The notes under the pieces are model-generated. The model made no database searches. It was given only the letters and a program-made list of their open reading frames with translations, and was not told where the DNA came from. Shown here piece by piece: positions 49,616 to 60,753 of a stretch of DNA of 64,000 nucleotides. The position numbers were made by a program, and so were the translations under genes. Every line of letters begins with the position of its first letter. Position 1 is the first letter of the stretch. Source of the DNA: Labia minor (taxonomy: Eukaryota > Arthropoda > Insecta > Dermaptera > Spongiphoridae). The stretch spans positions 67,888,501 to 67,952,500 of the forward strand of contig OY720349.1 of the NCBI GenBank assembly GCA_963082975.1. The letters are read 5' to 3'.

Positions 49616-49833
49616 TTAATTTCTTAAATGCATTCTATTAATGTGTCTTTTCATACTACTTTTTTGATGAAATCTTTTACCACAATGATAACATATGTTT
49701 TCTGGTTCTACACCACACTCTTTACGTAAATGAAAGATCATATTCTTGCGATGTTTGTATACTCGTGAACATCTTGGACAAAGGTGTAGCATTTTTGTTA
49801 GTTGAAAGTGGGCCAACTTCTCCAAGACAGCAA
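49616..49833 (-). CDS. lola: lola-type terminal exon 12, C2HC + C2H2 finger pair
   Basis: This exon encodes 71 residues. The acceptor TTTTTAATCTAG leaves TT. The leader AVLEKLAHFQLTKMLHL is a cousin of that in exon 11. Finger 1 is CPRCSRVYKHRKNMIFH with LRKECG. The linker VEPENI and finger 2 CYHCGKRFHQKSSMKRH (H-x4-H) nearly copy exon 11. Only three residues follow the last His. Exons 10, 11 and 12 are the clearest recent tandem duplicates in the window. The true start is the acceptor; no Met is required. Confidence 0.88.
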
Positions 49834-50657
49834 CTAGATTAAAAATAAAACAAAAGTATATTTAATATTAGATTAATATGATATTAGATATAATATATAT
49901 CTGGAATATGTGATATATAGAAACAAATTTTTGAACTAAATATAACAACTACTTTAATATAATAAGTAAATAAATGAAAGAAATAATACACAAGTTTTAT
50001 TTAATAAATCTTAAGATAAGTAAGAGACTTATAAATAAATGTAATCATAATTCAAAAACAATTTCATTTGTAGGTGATGAACAGTAATTTTTCATTTTTT
50101 TTGTTTTACCTTCAAAGCATGAAGCGTTTCTGATAAATATTTAATTTCAGCTTCTTAATGAAGTATAAATATTAAATAATAAAGCATAACTCCTTAAATT
50201 GGAACCTTCATTTTGGAAAATATTTCTAATTTTACGATTTCTCTTTCATTTTTTAATCAATAGAATTTTAGTTCTTTGTTTGAACATTTTTTTATCTCGA
50301 ATTTTTTATTGTATATTGTATTCTATTATTGTTATTATTATTATTATTATTATCGAACAGCTATTACATCAAATTTTTTGATGTATATTAAAAATATCAA
50401 AATATACCAATATTTTATATTGTTTTTTATATAATTCAATTAATCTAATTTCTAATATATAAATTATTCATATGGAAAATAAAAAATATAATACATTTTT
50501 TTAAAATTTAATTCTTTATTAAAAAAATATATAACATGATCAATAGCATTTTTTCATCTGATTTGTACATGATCTTGTTTGTTATTTACAATATTTAAAT
50601 TTATTTTTTTATAAAACCATTGAAAACATCTTTTCTTTATATATATATATATATATA
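49834..50657. other. intronic AT-rich sequence, no gene
   Basis: AT-rich with (ATT)n near 50329-50352 and (TA)n near 50638-50657. No exon is seen. Confidence 0.55.
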
Positions 50658-51742
50658 CAGTAAGAAGTAAGACCACACTTAACGCGGGGGATACGTTCTA
50701 TCAGAGTAGAGCGTAAAGTGAAACACAGTGCTAAACGTAACGTCTTAACATGTAAATAATGGGATTAGAGAAAGATAGATAGAAATTGGTAAGGTATTAA
50801 ACTTAATAATTATGTTTATATACAATCTCGCCAGAGATAGTATTGCGATTACGAAAATTTTCAATGTCGAGATTTTGATGTTTTTATACTTTTTGAAGGT
50901 CCCTGAGTCATTTTCACTAAGGTTGAGAAAAAGGTCTACGCAAAAATTTTGTACACGGGCATTAATCAAAATTCATAGTTTTCTATCAACTTTTTAGAAA
51001 TGTAGCTCATTCGGAAGAAGACCATTCATTTTTTCCCTCTAAACTGACCATAAAAATAAAGATATATGTTTGATAGTTTTTCACATAATTAAAAAATGTA
51101 TAAAACTACTATATATAGAATTTCAGCTTGAATGAATCGCTGAAAGTACCGGAATTAATATTTTAACACTGCAAATCACGCGTCAGCACGTGACATGGTG
51201 CCATCAACAAAGAGCCAAAAATGCGTTGGTTTAATAAATATGATTTATTAATTTTAATTTATAATTTATAATTAATTAAATTGAATTTAAATATAATATA
51301 TTATGTTATTTAATCCAATTCAAATTGCGGGATATTCAAGTGGAGACACTCCAGCTTATTTTTTTTTAATATAAAAATAAAACCAAACCTATATTTCTTA
51401 CAAAAATAAAAACATTTTAAACGCGAATATATTTATAAAAACAAATAAAATTCTAAGTCAGTCAGATTATTCAGTCTATTCTGTGTTTCCAATTTTCAGC
51501 CTTTTTGTCAAGAAGGCATCTAATGTAGTTTACGTTTTTTATGTTCGTTTTGTTAGAAGTTGTTGATAAGTGGATAAAGCATCCATAACACCCCTCTTGA
51601 TTTTGAACTCCTGTCAAAATTTAGATCATTTTCAACAAATTGGTCCATAATTTCAGTAATTTTGATTAAATTTTATAAATTTTTATAAATTTCGGGGAAT
51701 CCTGGGTTGAAACGAAACACCGTTAAGCGGGGTCTTACTTTG
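50658..51742. mobile_element. TA-flanked mariner-like element containing nested repeat C
   Basis: Ends CAGTAAGAAGTAAGACCACACTTAACG and CGTTAAGCGGGGTCTTACTTTG are inverted, with TA on both sides (50656-50657 and 51743-51744). The 'aagcggggtcttac' end is a form I associate with Tc1/mariner-type short elements. Repeat C copy 2 (50823-51358) sits inside it, so the outer element was there first. The outer element without the insert is about 550 bases and non-coding. Confidence 0.75.
50823..51358. repeat. dispersed repeat C, copy 2 (opposite orientation to copy 1)
   Basis: The reverse complement matches 39532-40143. Here it begins with CTCGCCAGAGATAGTATTGCG and ends with GGAGACACTCCAGCTTA. Sequence identity by eye is high, so both copies are fairly young. 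It is nested in a TA-flanked element. With copy 1 it makes an inverted pair 11 kb apart, spanning exons 9 to 12. Confidence 0.75.
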
Positions 51743-52032
51743 TATATATTATTACTTAAATAAATAAAATTTAAAATTTAAACGAAATTCATATAAGTAA
51801 GTATTCTTTTGTTGATGGATTGTTTAAGAAATGTAAAATACTCAAGATATAATATATTTTAAAAACCAATTACTTAGATACCTAAGTAGATTTCACACTC
51901 GTAACTTTAAATTGTTATACAAATGTTTTGGTTAACTTTTTTTAATAATAAATTATTTATTTTATTATTTGAATTATAATAAAAATTTCCTTTTTTTAAT
52001 TTAAATTCTTCGTTTATCTTTTTTTTTTTTTT

Positions 52033-52250
52033 TTATCTATACATAATCTGTTTATTAAATGCATGTACGTTATTAATATGTGTCATCATGTTTCCTTTTT
52101 GATGAAATCTCCGGTGACAAATATGGCATGCAAATTTACGTTCAACTCCACATTCATAACGTAGATGAAATTTCAAATGTTTTATATGTTTATATGATCG
52201 GTGACATTGAAGACAAGGATGGCGTTGATTCTGTATATCCGTGGTATAAA
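52033..52250 (-). CDS. lola: lola-type terminal exon 13, C2HC + C2H2 finger pair
   Basis: This exon encodes 71 residues. The acceptor TTTTTCTCGTAG leaves TT. A short leader (YTTDIQNQRHP) leads to finger 1 (CLQCHRSYKHIKHLKFH, LRYECG). Finger 2 is CHICHRRFHQKGNMMTH with H-x4-H. A 9-residue tail follows (AFNKQIMYR). The FHQKGN helix matches exon 10. It has no early Met, so it was missed by simple frame finding on this strand; the plus-strand frame at 52080-52271 is its shadow. An AATAAA hexamer lies at 51961-51966 past the stop. Confidence 0.86.
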
Positions 52251-53668
52251 CTACGAGAAAAATTAAAATAATAAATATTCAAAGACATGAGTGGCTTAAT
52301 GAATAAGACAAAAGAATAATAATATATAATTATAATAACGAAATTCTTTAAAAAATATATCTTATTATAATGTATATTATTTACTATCTTAATTGTATTA
52401 GTTATTAATAACTTTGTATGGCCAGTTTATTTTGAAAGTGGTCCAAGTCCATTTTTTTGAAAAATAAAATATTATATAATAAATACTACTTCATTTAATG
52501 TAATTTTTTTTATTTATAACTAATTTAATATTTTAATATCTTAATAAATGTCAATGTTTTATTTAATTAAAAATTGATCGCTAAAAGAAAAATTGTATAT
52601 ATATATATATATGTATGTAATGTATTTTGTATATACATACATTATTTTAGTTATATTCGTTTAAAAGAAATGTATACATATATAATCAATGTAGATACAG
52701 ATAGATAAATTGATAAACCCCAACACTTTGTCAAACTTGAAATATTCAATCAACATATGCTAAGCTTTAATTTTCTCGAAATAACAAAAAATATACTTAC
52801 ACCACTTTCAAAATAAACGGTCCATATGTAAATGATAGTATTAGCAAATAAGGTAATATAATAATGTGTCATCATTACTTATTAATTATAGTATCTACAT
52901 TATTTTAAATTAAATGTATAGTGCCGGAGAAATGGGGACGCTATTGTCGGTCAATCAACAATCAACTGGTTGAGGTAGACCATTGCCATTGCCCTACAAC
53001 AGCGCCCCTGGCGTTTACATTTTTCCGTCACTGAACCATCAATCTTCGGTCTAGGAGGATGAGAGATTAAAATAATATTTTTTTTTTTTTTTTTTGTATT
53101 TAGTGTTGGGAAAAAGCGATTTATCGCCTTTGAGCCGGCTCCCCTCTAACACTAAACGACCCCATCTTGATAATCATTAAAATCTTCTTAAAACACTTGC
53201 CTCTCTTTAGCAACCGCAAATTCGGGGCGCGTAGGAGGTTAGAACTAACTATGTGTTAAATTTTACTGAAAATACTTAATATTTTAAAAACAAAATCATT
53301 AATTTAGTTTTTATATAAATATATGTACATATAAAGGCAAAAAAATAAAAAAATATATTTAAAATTTTATTTTTTGAAGAAATATATACATACATATTTA
53401 GTATTTTATTTATAATAATAATTATTTTAAAAAATACGTATTTAATAATAATTTAATGAATTGAAATTTTAAATTTATTAAACTTAAACATATTATATAT
53501 CTATATTATATAAAATAATAAATTATTATTATCATTTTGAGAAAAATAGATATCTATTTATTATTTACATATTATAATAATGAAATTTTTTTACAATTTT
53601 AAAATAGCAAATTTATGATTTAATAAGAAATTGTATCGCATTTTGTAAAATCGATCTGTTAATTTATT
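52251..53668. other. intronic sequence with a GC-richer unexplained patch
   Basis: AT-rich, except 52920-53050 and 53100-53250, which are GC-richer (CAACAGCGCCCCTGGCGTTTAC, GAGCCGGCTCCCCTC). I recognise no gene or defined ends there; old transposon remains are likely. A TATA/CATA microsatellite lies near 52597-52640. A pair of TGAAAGTGG-like words near 52433 and 52801 may mark another inverted element (CCAGTTTATTTTGAAAGTGG and CCACTTTCAAAATAAACGG). Confidence 0.5.
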
Positions 53669-53889
53669 CTATTTATTATGAACAAATATTATATGTCGAT
53701 TCATCACATCTTTTCGATTGAATCTTTTATAACAAATTTGACATTCAAACTTTTGTTGAACACCACATTCGTCACGTAGATGACGCAGCATATGGAAACG
53801 ATGTTCGTAGGTACGTGGGCACCGTGGACAAGCATGTCGTGGTTTTATCAAATTATATGGAATCCATTGTAGATTTAGACGTTGTAAAT
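53669..53889 (-). CDS. lola: lola-type terminal exon 14, C2HC + C2H2 finger pair
   Basis: This exon encodes 72 residues. The acceptor TTTTTTGTTTCTATAG leaves AT, as in exons 15 (decayed), 16 and 17. The leader LQRLNLQWIPYNLIKPRHA precedes finger 1 (CPRCPRTYEHRFHMLRH, LRDECG). Finger 2 is CQICYKRFNRKDVMNRH with H-x4-H, in which the usual HQKS is NRKD. The protein ends with NK after the last His. The apparent N-terminal MIILISYDS... is read-through of the intron. Confidence 0.87.
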
Positions 53890-54639
53890 CTATAGAAACA
53901 AAAAAGAAACATACTATTTGTTTAAAAGAATCATAGCTGATTAGTATAATCAAAGTAATTGTTTTTTGTTTTTATTTAGAATGTGAAATGGTAAATGTGG
54001 ATGAATTAAAGACAAACACACACAGGCTATTTAAAAATGTACTTACACAAATAATCCAATACACATAAGCAGCTCCTTTACTGGAAATTAACAATTTTTA
54101 ATTAATTTTCTACTAATATTTTATAGTATATAGTATGAAAATAGGTTTCGTTTTGCTTAATAAAATGCTATTGGCTGAACAGAATAATGAATGAATGAAT
54201 AATGGATTAGGTGGTGTCAGTGGACAGTGGACAGTAGCCAGAAAACATTAACATTATGTGGCTCTTCTGATTGTGAAAGATAGAAGCCACGGATCATTCA
54301 TTCATTCATTCATTATGCTCTTCATATGAGGTTGTGAGTAGGACATATTACTTAGATAGAGAGAGAGTATTCATAAAAAAAAAAAAGGTTTTATTAAACA
54401 AAAATTACGGATAACTGAAAAAATTTTAATCTAAAATTTGTTTTTAATTGTTTATATTTTATATTTTAATTAAAAATTATTTTTTTATTTTAAAATTCAA
54501 AAATAGATAAATCCTTTACACTTAACAGGGTATTTCATGTACCTAAATATAATATAATATAATTTCTTTATTAATTTAGAAAAAAGTACAATTTTAAATA
54601 AATATATAAGAATTATATTAAAAAAATTTTATGATAATT
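53890..54639. other. spacer between exons 14 and 15
   Basis: (GAAT)n at about 54188-54202 and an inverted (ATTC)n at about 54296-54313 flank a GC-richer 90 bases (GGTGTCAGTGGACAGTGGACAG). No gene is seen. Confidence 0.5.
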
Positions 54640-54836
54640 ATTATATGTATGTCTTTTCATATTTCCTTTAAGGCGACACTTTTTTAGACACACAACATTG
54701 GTTCAACTTCACATTCATAACGAAAATGTCAAGCACATTATAACGTTTCTATAAGTTTTTGGACATTGAAGACAACAATGCCTTAGTTTCTCCGGAAAAA
54801 CATAAAAATCCATCAATTTGCTTGGTCTTTGAAAAT
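54640..54836 (-). pseudogene. decayed lola-type terminal exon (15)
   Basis: The acceptor TTCCGTAG is kept and leaves AT like its neighbours, but the coding part is broken. In frame from the acceptor it reads MDFYVFPEKLRHCCLQC and TYRNVIM, then meets TGA at 54715-54717 because of a frameshift inside the first finger. In another frame the next part reads HFRYECEVEP, with CG changed to CE, and stops. A third frame holds the end of finger 2, KCRLKGNMKRH. The C-x2-C pair of finger 2 is not readable in one frame. At best a 40-residue truncated tail is made. I call it a pseudo-exon of the 53.7-60.8 kb group. Confidence 0.82.
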
Positions 54837-56287
54837 CTACGGAATGGAGAAACAAGATATTTTTTATTTTGAGTATTTTCATTAGTAAAGTTCTACTTTT
54901 TATTTGATTATCGATTAAAATGAAGGATTAGTCTGAAGAAAAGGTTGTAGGGTTATTCAAATAATATATCGTTATAATTTTAAGAGATAGTACTTAAAAA
55001 AACAGTAATATTAATTAAATATTTAGGTAATAAGAATTGATTTATTCAAAAATAATTAAACTATTACTATTTTGAATCCGTTTCAAGCAGTATAATCAAC
55101 TCATTTCCTAATAAACATACAAAATATATACCATATCAAAATTAAAATTTCTAATAAAGTTTTTATAAATCAATAATAGTTTATTAAAATTTACAAATAC
55201 AATTAAAATGTATAAATAATATTTTAATCCAATTCCTATATCAAAATAGATATATAAATAATCCTATTTAAAAATAATACTAATTTCAATATACAATTGT
55301 ATAAACATTAAAAATTAATAATATATATATATTTATTTATTTATTTATTTATTTCTAGTTACACAGTATATTTAGTTGGCTGTTTGTTGATAAGATTCAG
55401 AGAAATAATAGGAAATAAGAAAAGTTCTTGATATTTGATAACAAATTACAAAAAAATATTATTTATAAGTTTTCAAGTTGAATGTGAATGTTCCATTTCC
55501 AGAATTATATCTATTCTTAACATCCCAGATTGCAAAAATATTATCTATCAGCACAAGAAGGTGTTTTGTTTATTCCCATCTTGAATAAAATTTAAATCAG
55601 ACATCATTTGAATAATTGTGACAATTTATGTTTCTTATTTTTGTGGCACCGACGGACGACTTTGTTCAAACTGAATTATTTTTAGAAATTGTAATCCCCT
55701 TATATACATATATTGATTGATGAATCGTAAATTTTAATCAATTTCTTTTCTCTAAAAATTTTAATAATAATATAAAAATCTAACTAAATCTAAAATATGT
55801 ATATAACTTATGATTTTTTTAGGGTAGAGATTTATAAATATGTACGTATATATTATATTTCGGTGATGGGAGGATCCCTTATATAATAAATAAATTGAGT
55901 TGATCGAAAATTAAGAATATTTGAATCTAAATAAAAATATTAATTTTTATCTTACGCCTATTCATTTCCCAATTCTTATTACATAATGTATATGTGGAAA
56001 CATTTTATTATTTTTTTTAAGATATCGTTTCTTTCTCCTTTATTTATGTGCCATGTCCCTGACGTTGGTAAAGAATCGTTTCTCTCTCTCTTTATTATTT
56101 TTATTTTACAATTACATTCAAAACAAATTAGATATTTTTATTTGAATTTTGAATGTTTCTATTTATTTTTTAGTTTATATTTATTTCAATATTTTTTTTT
56201 TTTTAAATTAATGAGTATTTAAAAAAAATATAATTATATATATATATAAATAAATACCATTTATTTCATTATTTATGTATGTAATCT

Positions 56288-56320
<33 letters not shown>

Positions 56321-57444
56321 TTATAATACCTTTAATACCTATTATAATAATACATACATATATATATTTATATATAAGATTACATACATAAATAAAGAAA
56401 TGAAATGAAAATATAATAGTAAATCAAAGAAAAAGTCATTCTTAAACTAAAAACTTAGAGAGAACATCCGAATAAACAAATTGGAAATGTAACTTAATAT
56501 ATAAATCAATTCCTAAATTATTAACATAAAAAAAAAACAAAAACAATTGATTTAATATATTAAGATGTTTTTTTTCTTTTATTTATTCATTTTATAAAAC
56601 ATTCTATATATTTTTATCAACAAATTCCTAAATATTTTTATATTTAACTTTTTTTATTTATTAAATTTAATCAATTAATAGGATCAATTTTAAATATAAA
56701 TTTTAATTATAAATAGAAGATTAAAAGGTATTTATACTGAAATATTGAAATACTAAGAGGGGAAAAATTTCGCTAATTAAAATGAAAAAGAATTCATTTT
56801 TTTAAGTTTTGAACTGAAAGTTATGAATTAAAATTTATATATTTTTATTATATTACTTAAAAAAAAAATTCACTAGATATATAGGTATGTATTTTTTAAT
56901 AAACAAATTTAATATGATAACGAGATTTTAAAATTTCCAGACCTTATATATGTAGTATATAACTAAAGGCTTTATAGAGCAATTCAATAATAAGGATAGA
57001 AATCTATAAAAGCATATAACAATGAATAAATTTTGTTTTATTATTATAATCCAATAAAATTTTTAAAAAAGAAAAAAAAAAACAATATAGAATTTCATAT
57101 AATGTAATATTAATATATGTAATTGTATATGATATGTAATCTATAGGTAATCCATATTTATAATTAATTTGGAATATTTTGATTCCTGTACCATTTTCAT
57201 TTGTATATTTATACTAAATTGGGGAGAATAACAAGGGCTCAGATAAAACAAATAAATAAATAAAAAAAAAAAAAAAACAATATATATGTATAATTAATTA
57301 TCTAGAAATATTAGTGGAAAAATATATTTTTTCGGATTGCTCTAGAAATAGAAAAATATGTATATTAATTCCACACACACAATTGCATCTACCCTTAATA
57401 AAATAAAGAAATTTCTAAAAACATTAATTAAAAAAAAAAAATAT
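54837..57444. other. intronic AT-rich sequence with a large AT hairpin
   Basis: 2.6 kb without a usable exon. At 56259-56407 two arms of about 60 bases (CATTTATTTCATTATTTATG and its near complement ending AAATAAAGAAATGAAATG) make a long imperfect hairpin. The rest is AT-rich filler with (TTTA)n near 55329-55356. Confidence 0.55.
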
Positions 57445-57659
57445 TTATATAATTTTATGTTTCAATATTAAATGTGTTTTCATTGTGCTCTTTTGATGGA
57501 ATCTTCTATGACAGACATAGCATTGGAATCGTGGTTCTTTTCCGCATTCATAACGAAAATGTCGTAGCATAGTTAAACGATGTTTGTAGGTTCTTGGACA
57601 CTGGGGACATCCAAAGCGTTGATATTTTGAAGGATCTAACCAGTGAAGATAATAACAAT
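57445..57659 (-). CDS. lola: lola-type terminal exon 16, C2HC + C2H2 finger pair
   Basis: This exon encodes 70 residues. The acceptor ATATTTTTTAG leaves AT. The leader CYYLHWLDPSKYQRFG precedes finger 1 (CPQCPRTYKHRLTMLRH, FRYECG). Finger 2 is CYVCHRRFHQKSTMKTH with H-x4-H, followed by a short KII end. All eight ligands are present. It is close to exons 14 and 17 in finger 1 (CPxCPR[ST]Y, MLRH) and to the FHQK group in finger 2. It has no early Met and so needs the splice site to be recognised. Confidence 0.86.
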
Positions 57660-59310
57660 CTAAAAAATATAAAAGTCAATATTTTTTTTTTTTAATTTTT
57701 ATTACAACATGTCAACAGAGTAAAATATATGTATATAAACTACAATATTTTTTTATTTTTTTTTTTTATTCTTAAGTGTTTTTCTACAAACATAAGATAA
57801 TATGTATTAATTAGACGTGAGAAAATAAAATAAAAACATGCAAAGCTTACGTAAGGATGACAGACAATAGCGACAAATTAAATTAATCTCTTATTAATTT
57901 ATTTATTATTTATTTTATAAAAAGTTAATTGTTATGATTATTTAAATAAGATTAATAAATGTATATATGTATGTTTTGTAAATTGAATTACGTGATGTTA
58001 TTATTTAATTAATTTATAATCGATTTATTAATTAAATATTAAAACCAAAAAAAAAAAAAAGAATTGTGAAGTTTCATCAAAATGACAAGATCAGTTATTT
58101 ATTCAAAAAATAGGCAACTTCCGATTGAGGTGTTATTATTGGAATTTGATTTTCCTTCTCCACTAGCCCGTAAACCAAATTTTAAAACTACTACCATAAT
58201 TTCATTCAAAAAAAAAGAAAGAGAAAAAAACCCTATTTTAGAAATTATTTTAAAATTAGTAAGTTTATATTTGGTGAATTTCAAAATTACTTAATAAATA
58301 AAAGAATAAAGTATATAAATTATCATAAAAAATAACTTCCATTATAATACTTTTTTCAGGAATAATGGAGGAAAACTATTTTCAGGAATAAAGGAACAAG
58401 TATTATGAAAAATAAAATATTGTTTATATTTACCAATATAAAAAAACAAAATCTTGAAATAAATTATTAAAAAAATAAATAAATAAAGTTTATAAAAAAG
58501 TTGATTTCAGAATTTAGAATTTTCTTTTCTCTAATTGGTTCATTTTTATTTATTTATTTATTGTTTTTTTTTTTTTTTTTGTTTGTTTTTTATTTAATTT
58601 TATTCACATTAAAAATGTATTTTTCTATAACAATTTAAAAAAAAAAATTGTAAGAAGCATAGTCAAGCAATGCAAAGATTAACAGTTTATAATAAAATTC
58701 TTTAAAAGTTAAAAGTTTAAATCAGATAAATTCAAATCCATTTTTCCACATTTCATGTTATATATACATAGATACATATCATTTTAATATATAAAATTGA
58801 ATAATTAGAAAATTAAATAAATATATATTTATTATATTATAGGGAAACAATAATTATTATTAATTGAAAACTTTAAATAAAAAAAAAAAACGTTATAAAA
58901 ATTAGTAAAAATTCAAATTTTTAACAAAAGAAAAATAATTCTATTGTTGTTCGAATAAATTATATCATAATAAAAAAGAATTAAGAGATAACTATTTTAA
59001 AATTATTTCATACACTTTGAATTCAAATTATTTTAAAAATTCTTCTTTTTTAAAGTGTTTATTAATTAACTATATTAAAAAAATACAGAAATATTACAAT
59101 AACAATCAGAGTTTTAAAATTCAGAGTATAATCACAATTGTATTTATGTATTTATATAATGAATATTGATTTAAATCAAGAAAGAAAAATAATTACTGAA
59201 AATAAAGTATTTTTTCAACTTAGATTGATTAATAATTAATATTAACTAGATTAAATATTTCTTTAAATTTTTAAATATATGTAAATAGAAGTTTTGGTAT
59301 TCATTTGACA
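57660..59310. other. intronic AT-rich sequence, no gene
   Basis: Homopolymers and AT-rich filler. The frames of 61-70 codons at 58082-58294 on both strands overlap each other and show no domain. A short inverted pair near 58340-58410 (CATTATAATACTTTTTTCAGG and its partial complement) is the only structure seen. Confidence 0.5.
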
Positions 59311-59712
59311 CATTCGCGTAGCGAGGAGGGCAGGAGCAATTGATTTATAAAAAAAAAATATATATTTTTATCTTATAAAAAAAACTTATAATTTTTTTTT
59401 TTTTTTCAAGATTAACAATGTTATTGGATGATTTGTAACTATTTTCATGTCTGGTATACTTGTGAAATGTATTTTCAGTAAATTTAAGTAATTAGGTTAT
59501 CTTGACTCTGAACAACAAATGTACTCTATAATAACTGATAATAATTCTCTACTCAATTTGTTTCACCATTAAATATACATATTTTCTAGTTGCTAAAAAA
59601 TTGAAGGAGTGGAGTGAAATAACATTTTAATGAAAATTCAATATGAGAAAGGGTGACAAGGCGATAAATGTGGTATTTCCCCCGGACGGCAGAAACTTAC
59701 ACTACGCAACTG
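59311..59712. mobile_element. hAT-type non-autonomous element (GCGTAGCG ends)
   Basis: An exact 8-base duplication, ATTTGACA, flanks the element at 59303-59310 and 59713-59720. The left end is CATTCGCGTAGCGAGGAGGG. The right end, on the other strand, is CAGTTGCGTAGTG. The duplication length and ends indicate hAT. The 402-base interior is AT-rich and non-coding. The exact duplication implies a fairly recent insertion. Confidence 0.82.
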
Positions 59713-59720
59713 ATTTGACA

Positions 59721-60517
59721 AGAAATAAAAATGTAATTAATAAATGATTTTATTAATAAATGAAATAATTGGATATTTTTCTAGTTATAATGGAATGCAA
59801 AAGAATTTAAAATATTCTGATTTATTAACTGTACAAGCAGCGCCCCACTCTAGAATTTACAGCGACCGGGTAAATAGCGCAGCCCCTAAATTCGTTAAAT
59901 TTATACATCCACTAAAAGCCGAACTTCAGATTTGCCACTCCGGACAATGCCCGGTTTGTTGGCCTTTAGAGCGGGCCCTATTACAGCAAAGAAAAAGGAG
60001 AGGTTAGTCCATTTGGACATTTTAAATCAAAAAAATTAAATTTCAACTTATATAGGAAATTCTTATTTTAAAAAATTATAAAAAACAAAAAACATTAGAG
60101 ATCAAATTTTAATTCCTTTATTCTTTATCCTTTTACGTGAATTTAAATAACATTTTCATAAATTAATTAACGAATCTTAAAATATATCTAACTAACATAG
60201 GTAAAGGTAAAGGAAAATAAATTAAAATGTTATCTCTTTTTTGCTGTTCATTTTTAATTTTAAAAAAAAAGTAAGGTAAAAGTAACCCTTCTATAAGTGC
60301 AATAATAAAATATTTAGATTAAGATCAAATTAATTTAAATAAAATACATATTATATGTATCTATATAATAAACTGAACATATTCAATGTTAAAATTATAT
60401 GATAAAACAGGAAACATAATAAAATATAAAAAAAAAAATAATAATGAATGCTTATCAAATTAAATAAATTAATTTATATTATAAATTAACACAGTGAAAA
60501 TTACATAGAGTTAAATT
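59721..60517. other. gene-free stretch with an unexplained GC-richer frame
   Basis: Bases 59835-60005 are GC-richer. They carry the end of an 87-codon plus-strand frame (PLKAELQICHSGQCPVCWP, then RKRRG and a GAGGTTAGT that resembles a splice donor). I recognise no family. It could be an inserted fragment or a small exon of another transcript. The rest is AT-rich. Confidence 0.4.
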
Positions 60518-60753
60518 TTAAATTGGGAAATTTTTTTTTATATGTATTGATTTTATATGTGATTTCATGTTGCTTTTATGATGAAATTTTCTTTTACAAA
60601 TAGAACATTGAAATTTTGGTGCCACTCCACATTCATAACGAATATGTCGAAGCATAATATTACGATGTCTATATGATCTTGGACATTGAGGACAAAAATG
60701 TCTTGGAGGTTCTGCTACTGGATTATAATTCTGTATTCTTAGCCGACAATAAT
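60518..60753 (-). CDS. lola: lola-type terminal exon 17, C2HC + C2H2 finger pair
   Basis: This exon encodes 77 residues and is the intact terminal exon nearest the missing shared part of the gene. The acceptor TGTTTTTTAG leaves AT. The leader YCRLRIQNYNPVAEPPRH leads to finger 1 (CPQCPRSYRHRNIMLRH, IRYECG). The linker VAPKFQ and finger 2 CSICKRKFHHKSNMKSH (H-x4-H) follow. A basic tail IKKNFPI ends the protein. FHHKSN is a one-residue variant of the FHQKSN helix. Being the most proximal intact one, it may be favoured in splicing, though order alone does not prove that. Confidence 0.87.

Noticed and set aside
52080..52271. 63-codon plus frame
   Set aside because: It is antisense to exon 13.
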